Assembly: GCA_963924555.1 (NCBI GenBank) | Contig: OZ004591.1 | Coordinates: 496,001-560,000 of the forward strand | Origin: Crambe crambe | Lineage: Eukaryota > Porifera > Demospongiae > Poecilosclerida > Crambeidae | Length of the DNA: 64,000 bases | Reading direction: 5' to 3' | Part shown: in pieces, positions 11,701 through 21,228 of the stretch | Numbering within the stretch: position 1 is the first letter of the stretch | Layout: every line of letters starts with the position of its first letter | Notes under the pieces: model-generated | Databases searched by the model: none | The model's input: the letters and a program-made list of their open reading frames with translations, nothing else | What the model was told of the DNA's origin: nothing | Made by a program: the position numbers and the translations under genes

Positions 11701-12571
11701 ATTATGAAGTGAGGAACTATCTCTATCTTCAAGTTGTACTGCACAGGAATCTTAGAGCTGCTAAAGACGTCGATGTATAGGAGGGTCCGAGTTTCATTTT
11801 CTCCAGAGTCATAGGGTTCCGGTAAGTCAGTGACATTATTGGGACACATGGTACGATTCACTTGGTTGAAATATGTGGTGAAACTGGAAAGGAGGGAGGG
11901 AGGGAGGGAGGGAGGGAGGCTCCAATGAAATGTACATCTACTTGTTTTATGTTTATGAACCATCTATGCAGCAAATATCCCTCTTTAACCAGAGAGAGAC
12001 ATGAAGGCACCGGCTGACCTCAGCCACTAAGGTCAGCCCTCAGCCACTAAGGTCAGCCACTATGCAAAAACTCCCCAACTGTGCAGTGGAGAAGACTCAC
12101 CCCTGAGGGCTAAAGGGGACATCCCAGGAGAGAACTCCAGTGGTTCCCTTCAAGGTCTGCCTGGTGACAAACACTATAGGAGCTTCTGTCAGATCAGATT
12201 CACTAGAAGTCATGTTTCCATCTGTCCAAGATATAATACGAAGTCCCTAAAAATATATTAGCTATGTCAACTTTGTAACAATTATCCCCCATTGTTGAGA
12301 CTTGTTCAAATACAAGCTTAAAAAAAACAGCTGCTCCATCAGACGCAACGTTGCAACTACTTACTATGCTTTGTGCCTCTTCAAATGAAATGTTGCATAA
12401 AGTGAAGTCGGACTGGACAGCGTAAATGTCGCTTTTGAGCAAGGAGACACTGTCTGCTGACTCATTGCTGCAAGGATTTATGGAGTAGAAGGTGAGATTG
12501 GTCTCCTGGACGCATCCCACGTCACTCCACCAAGCACCAAGCACCAGCAAAAAGAGAAGGAAGCACCTCAT
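7031..12571 (-). CDS. SID1 transmembrane family protein (SIDT), copy 2, complete
   Basis: A complete multi-exon gene. Exon 1 (12571-12365) starts [19 protein letters not shown], a clear signal peptide. Exon 2 is 12246-12101, exon 3 11885-11698, exon 4 about 11402-11356. Further exons near 10730, 10570, 10397 and 10198 complete the extracellular beta-rich domain with several N-glycosylation sites (for example NMTSS, NRTMC, NVTDL). The first membrane segment ([19 protein letters not shown]) is at about 10070-10020, followed by a cytosolic loop and the multi-pass region. SAFYHICPT (about 8390) and [16 protein letters not shown] (about 7210) carry the CREST-type Ser/His residues. The last exon encodes [19 protein letters not shown], stop at 7031. 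Its introns hold a (GAAA)n tract near 8740 and a 50-bp tandem repeat. Family role: transport or uptake of dsRNA, or lipid handling; the choice is not visible here. Confidence 0.93.
11511..11660. repeat. Three exact 50-bp tandem units, each with a palindromic transposon-tip remnant
   Basis: Units 11511-11560, 11561-11610 and 11611-11660 look identical. Each holds a 22-bp imperfect palindrome (first at 11524-11545) starting CATAGATATTA and ending TAGTATCTATG, flanked on both sides by CTGGGAC. These tips match the ends of the 882-bp element at 5982-6863, and the 7-bp flank has the same length as that element's target duplication. It lies in the intron between exons 3 and 4 of SIDT copy 2. Confidence 0.85.
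11886..12100. repeat. (GGGA)n tract and short CAGCCACTAAGGT duplicates
   Basis: Intron of SIDT copy 2. A (GGGA)n run lies at about 11888-11920, just upstream of exon 3 on the gene strand, where it reads as a pyrimidine tract before the acceptor. A 19-bp repeat (TCAGCCACTAAGG core) is found two to three times at 12022-12060. Confidence 0.6.
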
Positions 12572-12782
12572 CGCTACCAGTTTTAGGATTGATGATGGTT
12601 GCTACATGCACTTACTAGTTTTATTCATAAAGTGGGTGGGGAGTTATCCGGGGGGATTCCTAGCCAGCTTCGATAGCTGCCTGTAGATTAAAATTATTTT
12701 ATCTTATAACAATACAGCGGTTTAACTAGTCAGTAAGGCCAGGGTGGGCTACGCGTGACTAGATCGCAGTGAAATTATAGTG
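12572..12782. promoter_or_regulatory. Divergent promoter region, SIDT copy 2 / receptor 1
   Basis: Only 211 bp separate the two start codons, which point away from each other, so both promoters must be here or overlap the genes. I see no TATA box that stands out. Confidence 0.5.
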
Positions 12783-13745
12783 ATGGAAACAGGGAATATG
12801 ACATGTTTTTTCCCTAAAGAAAAAGATGAAGCGATATTTCTGACCAAATTATTACTGTTGATGGTTTCTTTGGTGAGTAATATCATTGCCATAGTGCTCC
12901 TCTGCTACTTCAAGTGCTACAGGAGGTTTGTCTTCAGGCTGGTCTTGTGTCTGATGGTGGCACATCTCTTGGAAGTGATTGTGCAAATCTTAGAGCTTGT
13001 TCCTGTGGAGCAGTTCAAGGGTTCACCTCATGTGAGGGATGGCTGGCATGGAATGTGTGCTGCATTTGGATTTTTTGACGAAGTGACCCTCTGGATGAGC
13101 AATTTCGTAATGATTTGGATTCTTCTCTTCTTGTGTCTTCTCATGATAAGACCACTTCATGAAGTCCACCTCTTCCCTTCCAATGTTACTATTGCTGAAG
13201 TGATGGGCTTCAATTTCTGTTTTTATGCTCCTTTCACGTTTAGCTGGATCCCATTTGTGCATGGCTACTTTGGTCTCTCAGGTCACTGGTGTTGGATAAT
13301 GTTAACCAAAGGTGGCTGTGGTGACACTGATGTAACAGAAGGTGCAGCATACATATTTGTCCTGTACTATGCACCTTTAATGCTGATTGTGTTCATAACA
13401 TTCACCATCTCTCTTATCGCAGTGGTCATCTGGATCAAAAACATACACAAGTCTGATTCAATCACTAACATGATGGTTATCGTGGTGGCATATCCGATAA
13501 TATTTGTTGTGGTGTGCTGTGTGATAGCAGCCAACCGCATAGAGTCAGCTCGACGTATGCATCTTGGAATAGAGCCTAATTTTCCCTTATGGATGGGTCA
13601 TGCCATAGGTGAGCCAACTCGCTCACTCCTGCCTGCATTGTTCTTCATCTTGCAACTGGCACATCCTAGGACAAGAAAATTGGTCACTGAAACTAGGCGT
13701 GCTTCACGTTCCAGTTATGATACTATTCAAAGCAAGGTCACATAG
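12783..13745 (+). CDS. Seven-transmembrane receptor, cAMP-receptor/GPR157-like, copy 1
   Basis: Intronless gene of 320 residues from the ATG at 12783 (METGNMTCFFPKEKDE). Seven hydrophobic segments can be placed at about residues 20-44, 48-72, 87-118, 135-158, 183-213, 224-247 and 277-298. The N terminus carries an N-glycosylation site (NMTC). Cysteines at the top of TM3 (HGMCAAFGF) and in the second outer loop (KGGCGDTD) could form the usual disulphide. The SGHWCWI motif before that loop is typical of the Dictyostelium cAMP-receptor/GPR157-like group. The tail is short and Ser-rich. A paralogue lies at 15869 and broken copies at 15155, 19930 and 20603. Ligand unknown; G-protein coupling is inferred from fold only. 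Confidence 0.85.
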   Translation: METGNMTCFFPKEKDEAIFLTKLLLLMVSLVSNIIAIVLLCYFKCYRRFVFRLVLCLMVAHLLEVIVQILELVPVEQFKGSPHVRDGWHGMCAAFGFFDEVTLWMSNFVMIWILLFLCLLMIRPLHEVHLFPSNVTIAEVMGFNFCFYAPFTFSWIPFVHGYFGLSGHWCWIMLTKGGCGDTDVTEGAAYIFVLYYAPLMLIVFITFTISLIAVVIWIKNIHKSDSITNMMVIVVAYPIIFVVVCCVIAANRIESARRMHLGIEPNFPLWMGHAIGEPTRSLLPALFFILQLAHPRTRKLVTETRRASRSSYDTIQSKVT

Positions 13746-13930
13746 GTAATAGGGCTTTGCATCTGGTTGCTGTAGCTGCAAAAATCATTGTTCCTTTTTG
13801 TTAAATAGAGTCTTTCCGCTGTAGTACTATTAACAGCTATAATTAGATGACGGTAAAGTCCGTGGCTGGTCAAAGTTCAGACGTAATGGGCGTGGTTACC
13901 TAGTGGGCATTAATAAAAATAACCTTGAAA

Positions 13931-14863
13931 ATGGGGATCGTCAGTGCTTACATTGTAAACAAGGCAGGAGGTCTCATCTTCTCGCACGACCAGCCCGGTA
14001 GCTCGGCGGAGGTGGAGGCCACCTTCAACTATCCATTAAGCATAGTATTAGAGGAAGTAGACAGAAATTTAGTAGTGAAATTTGGGGAAAAACATGGCAT
14101 ACTAGGTGAGTTGGCCTAGCTGCTATGTAAATGATATTATTCACGAGTTTTTTCTTCTCATATTAAAGTGGGATATTCACTGATAGCAATCAATGGGCAG
14201 ACATTAAATAACAAGACTCTACCAGATGGCCGCAGTGCCTTGGATGTATTGAATTCTCCCTCCAGCTACCCACTGACACTCAAGTTCACACGCCTCAAGG
14301 CATCCATCAATGAACGGATCATGCTACTAAGCATGTTCCATTCGTAAGTCAGCCAACCTAGCTATAAATAATCATGCTCCCCCTAATAAGCACTTTTTTT
14401 CCCTAGTGATCATTGCTATCTTGTAAATTTGCTCAGGATTTATGCCATTTCTGTGAAGCTGTCTCCTGAACAGAAATCTTCTGGTATCCAATGTCTTGAA
14501 GGCACAAATTTCAAACTTCACTGCTTTCAGACATTAACAGGTGAGCAACACTGACTTCACTGAACCAGGCTCTCCCATCAGACTTTCAGCAGGTGTGAAG
14601 TTCATCATAATAGCTGATACCTGGCAACAGAAAGTACAAGAGTTATTGGGAAAGATTTATGAACTGTATTCCGATTATGTCCTGAAAAACCCGTTTTATT
14701 CCTTGGACATGCCCATAAGGTATGAAATTATTTCGAATTATTGCTTTGTGATTCTTTTGCTTCTCTTAGGTGTGAACTATTCTCGGCCAACCTGATAAAA
14801 TTGTTGGAGACTGCTGAAAGAGATAGAGGGAGTGGCATATCATCAGGGACAACTTCAACATAA
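13931..14863 (+). CDS. TRAPPC4: Trafficking protein particle complex subunit 4 (synbindin)
   Basis: Five exons: 13931-14105, 14169-14343, 14437-14540, 14593-14719 and 14770-14863, all with GT-AG borders and matching phase. The product begins [17 protein letters not shown], the longin/sedlin-type start of TRAPPC4. It continues through the small PDZ-like insert ([21 protein letters not shown]) and the typical [34 protein letters not shown] and [12 protein letters not shown]... stretches. It is a core subunit of TRAPP, the guanine-nucleotide exchange and tethering complex in ER-Golgi traffic. I take the ATG at 13931. It sits among the receptor copies but is unrelated to them. Total length of about 224 residues fits the family. 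Confidence 0.95.
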
Positions 14864-15154
14864 CTGCATGCATAGCTAATAATCATTTTTAGAGCACGGC
14901 ATTAATTTTGGAGCAAGGAATTTAGAAGTCTCGCTGGCTTCTCTCCATTTTGACAACAATATTTTTTTCTTTTTTTAACTTTACTTGAAGATGGATATAC
15001 CTAGTTCTCACTTGTAATATGGGTGTGCTAGAGAACTAGCTAGCCCATCCCTTGGTGAGGACACCTCTGATGTGGGGTTGTCCACATTATGCTTGTATAA
15101 ACACAAGATTTTCTTCTCATGGAAAAATAAGCATCCTTGGGCTCGCCCCACCAG
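14864..15154. other. Spacer after TRAPPC4
   Basis: AT-rich non-coding sequence of about 290 bp, probably TRAPPC4 3' UTR plus spacer. I see no gene in it. Confidence 0.5.
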
Positions 15155-15408
15155 ATGGAGTGTGTGCTGTATTTAAATTTTTCAATGAAGTGACCAATTT
15201 TGTAGTTAATGGGATCCAGCTAAATGCATAAAATTGAACCCCATCACTTCAGCAATAGGGAAGAGGTGGACTTTGTGATGTGGTCTTAATTATCATGAGA
15301 AAACACAAGAAGAGTTTTTGTTTTTTGTTGTTGTTTTATTCAGATGACTACAGAGATGGTAAATGTAATGAACACAATCAGCATTAGAGGTGCATAGTAC
15401 AGGAGGTA
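15155..15408 (-). pseudogene. Rearranged fragments of the seven-transmembrane receptor
   Basis: A short plus-strand piece (15155-15206) resembles the TM3 region around VCA..FF.EVT, but the next pieces (15208-15316 and 15338-15408) match the receptor on the minus strand, including the TM4 FSWIPF region and the TM5 YAPLMLIVFIT region. The order is inverted and there are gaps, so this is a scrambled remnant. Confidence 0.75.
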
Positions 15409-15868
15409 TTGATGTTGACTCTTGAGTTCTTTTTTGGATTAGAGTAGCCACCTATGTAATTGGTGGTGGTAGCTGTCTTCTGCTGCCGTTTTCTTTACTA
15501 AATATTCCAGCAAACTAACTTGCTTCTGATAAAATTATGATGGATGACTAAAAGAGGATGCAATTATGCCATCACTTATTTTCTTACACGGAGCAAATTG
15601 AAGTGACCAGAAAATGGTGGAACAATCTTCTGTAGCTACTTTTTTTCAGTGCACATGCCAATTTTCTCATATAGGTGCAAAAAAATTAATAAATAAATAA
15701 CTAGTGGCCTGTCATTCAGAGGTTTATATCTAGAGACATGCTATTTTTCTTCCTTATTATGCTATGGTACCTGATAGTAAAGGGTCGTCAGAACTAGGGA
15801 TTGCCAATTTTAATGCGCATGCGCCCAGTGAGCTCTAAACGAAGGCGCGTGTCTAAACCTAACAAACA
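15409..15868. other. Spacer upstream of receptor 2
   Basis: No gene seen. The last 90 bp before 15869 probably hold the receptor 2 promoter, with the alternating ATGCGCATGCGC tract at about 15811-15825. Confidence 0.4.
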
Positions 15869-16837
15869 ATGGATTTACAGATGACAGCTAACGAGACAGC
15901 ATGTTTTTTCCCCAAAGAAAAAAATGAAGCGATATTGGTGACCAAATTATCACTGTTGATAGTTTCCTTGGTGAGTAACATCATTGCCATAGTGCTCCTC
16001 TGCTACTTCAAGTGCTACAGGAGATTTGTTTTCAGGCTGATCTTGTGTCTGATGGTGGCACATCTCTTGGGAGTGATTATGGATATAGTAGAGCCTATTC
16101 CTGTGGAGCACTTCAATGGACCACCTTATGTGAAGGAAGGCTGGAATGGAGTGTGTGCTACAATTGGATTTTTTGATGAAGTGACCCTCTGGATGAGCAA
16201 TTTCGTAATGATTTGGATTCTTCTCTTCTTGTGCCTTCTCATAAAGAAACCACGTCATGAAGTTCACTTCTTCCGTTCCAATATCACTATTGCTGAAGTG
16301 ATGGGCTTCAATTTCTGCTTTTATGCTCCTTTCACATTTAGCTGGATCCCATTCGTGGATGACTACTTTGGTCTCTCAGGTCACTGGTGTTGGATAATTT
16401 TAACCAAAGGTGGCTGTGGTGACACTGATATAACAGAAGGCGAACTGTACGTATTCCTCCTGTACTATGCACCTTTAATGCTGATTGTGTTCATTACATT
16501 CATCATTTCTATCATCGCAGTGGTCATCTGGATCATAAATATACGCAAGTCGAATCCAATCATGAATATGATGATTATCATGGTGGCGTATCCAATGACA
16601 TTTGCTGTGGTGTGCTGTGTGATAGCAGCCAACCGCATAGAGTCAGCTCGACGTGCGCATCTTGGAATGGAGCCTAGTTTCCCCTTATGGATGGGTCATG
16701 CCATATGTGAGCCAACTCGCTCATTCCTGCCTTCACTGTTTTTCATCTTGCAATTGGCTCATCCTAAGACCAGAGAATTTGTCACTGACACTAGGAAAGA
16801 TGAAGATGAATACACACCTCTGAATAATACTGATTAA
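15869..16837 (+). CDS. Seven-transmembrane receptor, cAMP-receptor/GPR157-like, copy 2
   Basis: Intronless, 322 residues, from the ATG at 15869 (MDLQMTANETACFFPKEKNE). It is the same seven-segment layout as copy 1 with the same SGHWCWI motif, paired cysteines and GHAICEPTRSFLPSLFFILQ in TM7. N-glycosylation site NETA near the start. The tail ends DEDEYTPLNNTD, different from copy 1 (which ends in a Ser-rich tail) but like the broken copy at 20603-22301. Changes between copies cluster in TM2, the first outer loop (VKEGWNG versus VRDGWHG) and the second outer loop (DITEGELY), which may reflect different ligands. Confidence 0.85.
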   Translation: MDLQMTANETACFFPKEKNEAILVTKLSLLIVSLVSNIIAIVLLCYFKCYRRFVFRLILCLMVAHLLGVIMDIVEPIPVEHFNGPPYVKEGWNGVCATIGFFDEVTLWMSNFVMIWILLFLCLLIKKPRHEVHFFRSNITIAEVMGFNFCFYAPFTFSWIPFVDDYFGLSGHWCWIILTKGGCGDTDITEGELYVFLLYYAPLMLIVFITFIISIIAVVIWIINIRKSNPIMNMMIIMVAYPMTFAVVCCVIAANRIESARRAHLGMEPSFPLWMGHAICEPTRSFLPSLFFILQLAHPKTREFVTDTRKDEDEYTPLNNTD

Positions 16838-17089
16838 CATGGAGCAATCTTCTAGCTATAACATCAAGGAAAAAAACAATCTTGATTTCTTTTGTGTTTA
16901 TTTCTTAGGCCACTATTAATGGAATGATTGTTTCCTGTCCACCGCCCGCGTATTGAAAAATGTCACTGCTGTGCAACATGCAGTTATCCGGGAGAAAATA
17001 TCCAGCTGATGGATATTCATTGTCGGCATGTCGGCACTATCAGTAAAAAAAATCTCAGAAAACAATAGAACGATCTGATAAGCCCTTTG
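16838..17089. other. Spacer after receptor 2
   Basis: Receptor 2 3' UTR and spacer of about 250 bp. No gene seen. Confidence 0.4.
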
Positions 17090-17567
17090 TATGGAGCAGA
17101 ATCAGTGTCAAAATTAGCTTTAGTGTCTTTTATCTTTTTGGTATTATTATTTGCATTTTTGTAGTGCTATGAAAATATGTTTAGCTACTGCAGTGGGATC
17201 ATTCTAGCCACTGCAGTGAAAAAACGGTTTACTTCAGTAATAATAGCCACTGCAGTGAAAAAAACGGTTTACTGCAGTAATAATAGCCACTGCAGTGAAA
17301 AAACGGTTTACTGCAGTAATAATAGCCACTGCAGTGAAAAAAACGGTTTACTGCAGTAATAATAGCCACTGCAGTGAAAAAACGGTTTACTGCAGTAATA
17401 GCTAATAGCCACTGCAGTGAAAAAACGGTTTACTACAGTAATAATAGCTACTGCAGTGAAAAACAGTTTATTGCAGTGAAATGAATGAACTTAGCTAGTC
17501 GGTGGTGTTCTACCCAGATCCGTTGTCATGATAATAATATTATTTTTTGCAGCCATGCTAAAGTATA
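17090..17567. repeat. Left arm of a long inverted repeat, built from 40-bp tandem units
   Basis: Contains about seven copies of a roughly 40-bp unit at 17205-17480 built on CACTGCAGTGAAAAAACGG and TTTACTGCAGTAATAATAG, flanked by unique sequence on both sides. The whole arm, including the flanks (TATGGAGCAGAATCAG at the outer end, GCAGCCATGCT at the inner end), recurs inverted at 19522-19835. Confidence 0.85.
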
Positions 17568-18260
17568 AATAATAATCATTCTTTCATGAATTTTATACTG
17601 TGACTGTTGATGCATGTGGTTCTAGCTATATACTCTATACATGTGTACAGCTTAACCTTGAACCCATGCATGCCTCTTTTTTTCCAAAGGAAAAGGAAGG
17701 TGGGTTAAAGGCTATAATTATAGTGTACAGCTGTGTACTGAGCTTATAGGTTATTACAGCCATGCTAAATAACATATATTTCATGAATGCATGCATGGCT
17801 CCATGCCACAATAACGGCTAGTGGAAGCTAGTTTCCTCAGCCTGGTTGCAAACTGAGCAGTTGTCTTTTCAGAACTTGTGACGTGCTTTTTGGGGTTGAA
17901 GTAGCCATTGAGCTTTGTCATAGTTGTGTCTAGGCCCTGCTGCATAATTATTCCAGAATTTTATTTTCTCAAAAAAATATTCCCAGGACTGATTTGGAGA
18001 ATTCTCAAGAATTAAGGAGTGTGCATGGCATTAACGACAGGTACGATTTCAAGTATAATGATGAATTTGAGTTTAAATGATTGAAGTGCCTGTTATCACG
18101 CTATCCAAAGCCATTGCCAAAGACTGTATCGATTCAAACACTGGTAGACTTAGCGTCTGGAAACATGTGGATGAGCCTGATCCCATCACCTCACAGTAAT
18201 GCGGGGGATGCTGAATCCCAATGGGGGAATACATGCTGATCCGACTGCAGAAATTTCCTA
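17568..18260. other. Loop sequence inside the inverted repeat, no gene recognised
   Basis: About 700 bp between the left arm and the HECT-like pseudogene. It may hold further decayed 3' parts of that pseudogene, but no frame can be supported. Confidence 0.35.
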
Positions 18261-18283
18261 CAATCTAAACAAACTGCATGCAG

Positions 18284-19440
18284 CTAGAAGATGTCTGCAA
18301 GGAAATTAAAGTTTTTGTGCATGCACATACCATCATTGTCCAAGCCTTCTATGTACTGCTTGAGGAAATTGAAGGTAGCCAAAGAGTCTTGACTGTTATT
18401 GTCGCATCGCAACAGATTGATGATATCATTGGGCATAACAGTGTCACCTTGTCCTGGAACCAATAGACCGACAAATTGTTCTTTGAAAGATGACCAAAAC
18501 ACACCGAATTCAAACCATCACACAACTGGTCTATCATCGGCTTCCTTCTGAGTAATACTTCCTGTAATAGGTAGGATGACAGCTAAAAATGTTAATCAAT
18601 AAGGAAAATTTCTATACCTTCAACACTGCCTGCCACATCTCTCAAGTAGTTCCGCACACATGGAGTTTGGGATACTTCCTGAAGTGCTTCATTGTCAGCA
18701 CACACTTGAATCTAATTATAATTATGGTGGATTAATATTGTCAGAGTATTTTCTTATTTACCTCATCCACAACAATCTTCGAATGAAAAGGGAGTGCTTC
18801 AAGGGATAAATATTCCATTGCCACTTCAACTGACCCCGTGCAGACATATATAGTAATAGAGGGATGGCGGAAAGTTGGGGAACCCTGGAATGGAGGATCA
18901 ATTTGCCCAGCATTATATAATGGCCACAAATATAGGCCTCCTGATTGATTGACGGCAACAAATATAAGTCATTTCGCTCAAATAAGTTTAGGCTGGTGGA
19001 CGATGTAACTTCTTGAAGAAGATCAGGAAAAAATTGTCTTCTAACACCACCAAAGTCCAAGGTCATTTGGTCTATAATAATGGCATGGTATAATAGCTAT
19101 AGCTAAACTATTTATAGTACCTTTATAAGTTACTTCAATAGGACGAGTTATGTCAAGAAACCGTCACTTAGTAATGTATCTGAGTCTATTCTTACTTGAA
19201 GCATAGAGGTCTTCATTTTCTTTGCTCTAATCAATCTAAGGATCTTCAGAGCACTGATGTCAATCAAAATTTGACAGACTGAACTATTGCAGAGTAAGAC
19301 AACTGCAGAGTAAGACAACTGTATTGATACAGTCTCTGGAGAGATCAGGCAACATCTCATACAAAACCTCAGTTTTCTCATCATCCGATTCTGAGCTTGC
19401 TGGGGTAGAAGGCTGTGGGGGCCGGGGGCACTGAATCCGA
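18284..19440 (-). pseudogene. HECT-type (G2E3-like) E3 ligase pseudogene, frameshifted
   Basis: Minus-strand remnants in order: a CUE-like stretch (TEVLYEMLPDLSRDCI) near 19390-19330; FLDITRPIEVTYK near 19150-19120; MTLDFGGVRRQFFPDLLQEV near 19066, matching the start of the HECT N lobe (D.GG.RR.FF); GHYIMLGKLI; then, after a one-base frame change near 18900, QGSPTFRHPSITIYVCTGSV and AMEYLSLEALPF. An exon 18710-18618 (VCADNEALQEVSQTPCVRNY) has good splice sites. The next exon starts EVLLRRKPMIDQLCDGL and changes frame into VFWSSFKEQFVGLLV. At least three frame changes and no catalytic C-lobe Cys region are seen. Such HECT genes are multicopy in cnidarians, fishes and sponges. Confidence 0.7.
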
Positions 19441-19521
19441 GGTGGAAGAGTTGTAACAGACAGACAGACACACAGAGTACTATACCCTTGCCCATACGCA
19501 GAGGGAATTAATTCTATTGTT

Positions 19522-19835
19522 CATACTTTATAGCATGGCTGCAAAACCTAATATTTATTATTGTCATGACAATGGATCTGGGTCAACTTATATAGCTAGC
19601 TACTAAGTTCATTCATTTCACTGCAGTATGAGTGTTTTATTGCAGTAAACTGTTTTTTCACTGCAGTAGCTATTATTACTGCAGTAACTGTTTTTTCACT
19701 GCAGTGGCTATAATGATCCCACTGCAGTAGCTAAACATATTTTCACTGCACTACAAAAATGCAAATAATAATACCAAAAAGATAAAAGACACAAATAATC
19801 ACTAAAGCTAATTTTGACACTGATTCTGCTCCATA
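19522..19835. repeat. Right arm of the long inverted repeat
   Basis: Reverse complement of 17090-17567 with fewer tandem units (about three instead of seven). Both outer and inner flanking sequences match, so the two arms are homologous over their whole length, not only in the tandem part. Confidence 0.85.
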
Positions 19836-19842
19836 TTGAGTA

Positions 19843-20460
19843 ACATGTATTATTTGTTGATTTTATTTTTTATCCTTTTTGTTGTTGCTGTTGTTTTTAT
19901 GTTGCCCTAGTGATAATTATTTTCAGCCACATAATGTAACCCTCTGGATGAGTAATTAATTTTTGTTATGATTTGGATTCTTCTCTTCCACGATAAGACC
20001 ACGTTTAGCTGGATCCCATTTGTGGACAACTACTTTGGCCTCTCGGGTCACTGGTGTTGGACAAAGGTGGCTGTGGTGACACTGATGTAACAAAAGGCAC
20101 AGCATACATGTTTGTCCTGTAGCTAATACGCACCTCCAATGCTGATTGTGTTGCTTACATTCATCATCTCTCTCACCGCAGTGGTCATCTTGATTAAAAA
20201 CACGTGGCAAGTCAGATTCTATTACAGAGATGCAATGGTTATCGTGGTGGCATATCCTATAGTTTTTATTGTAGTATGGTGCATCATTTCAGCCAGAGTC
20301 AACCAGGCGTGTCCATCTTGGTATCAGCCCATACTTCCCTTTATGGATGGGTCATTCCATAGCTGAACCGACCCACTCATTTCTTCCTGCACTGTTCTTC
20401 ATCTTGCAGTTGACATGTCCCAAGACCAGGAAATTGGTAACTGACACAAGGAGAATCCAT
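19843..20460 (+). pseudogene. Truncated seven-transmembrane receptor copy preceded by a 3' UTR-like remnant
   Basis: From about 19930 the sequence matches the receptor from TM3 (TLWMS) onward but lacks the segment between TM3 and TM4, has stops and frame changes, and ends at about 20460 (matching TRKLVTDTR). The preceding 19843-19925 resembles the sequence just after the stop of the copy at 20603-22301 (TTATGTTG, GTGATAATTATTTTCA). So a receptor 3' end lies directly upstream of this fragment, as expected from an unequal exchange in a tandem array. Confidence 0.75.
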
Positions 20461-20722
20461 CAACTGATTAAGCCAGCAGAAAATTTTTTAATACGCATGC
20501 GCTAATCTCTACCGCACGCGCAATGGCTGGGGGCATGGCTCTAAGCTAGTTTGGAGTTGCGGAAGTGCCTGGCCAGTGGGGCTAGCTCTAAATTAACCTA
20601 CAATGGATTTACAGACGACAGCTAACGAGACAGGGAATATAACATGTTTTTTCCCCGAAGAAAAAGACGAAGCGATATTGCTGACCAAATTATTACTGTT
20701 GATGGTTTCCTTGGTGAGTAAC

Positions 20723-21228
20723 TAGTCTGGCGTCGCCAGCCCAGCTTTTCTTCTTTTTTTTTTTTTTTCTTTTTTTTTGGGACGGGGAAGAAAAGTGGTC
20801 TGGTAGCTCTAGCATCAACTACTTGTGTCGCCCGCGCGCGCAGCTATAGCTGCGTCCCAATCAGATTGCTCTATTCAGTCACGTGAAGTAGTATTAATGT
20901 TGGCGAGACACACCCACTATTTATTCCAGGTTGGCAGAGCTAGAGCTATGGAGGAGTAACCAAGAGCTGTGTTTAAACAGCTAGGAATACCTGGCCTGAA
21001 GCCTGAACGGCTGGAAGTTGTATCAGCGATTTTCAAGGGCGATGTGTTCGCAATTCTACCTACTGGCTTCGGAAAATTATTCAACACGCATGTATATTGC
21101 AATTTAAATTATTTTTGAGAGAGCGCGCGGGCGTCACAAGTAGTTAATGCTAGAGCTCCCAGACCACTTTTCTTCCCCGTCCCAAAAAAAAAAAAAAGAA
21201 GAAAAGCTGGGCTGGCGACGCCAGACTA
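20723..21228. mobile_element. 506-bp MITE with 9-bp target duplication and a RecQ helicase fragment
   Basis: Terminal inverted repeats begin TAGTCTGGCGTCGCCAGCCC on the left and are mirrored at the right end; the pairing continues through the poly-T/poly-A tracts and GGGACGGGGAAGAAAAGTGG for about 120 bp. GTGAGTAAC flanks both sides (20714-20722 and 21229-21237), a 9-bp duplication as produced by Mutator-type elements. The centre carries a plus-strand frame at about 20963-21090 encoding GDVFAILPTGFGK, the Walker A region of RecQ-type helicases. Confidence 0.85.

Noticed and set aside
17177..17359. 60-codon frame with Asn-Ser-His-Cys-Ser repeats
   Set aside because: Translation of the 40-bp tandem units of the inverted-repeat arm.
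17090..17567. CRISPR array, because of regularly repeated units
   Set aside because: The units are contiguous tandem repeats without unique spacers, and the genome is clearly eukaryotic.
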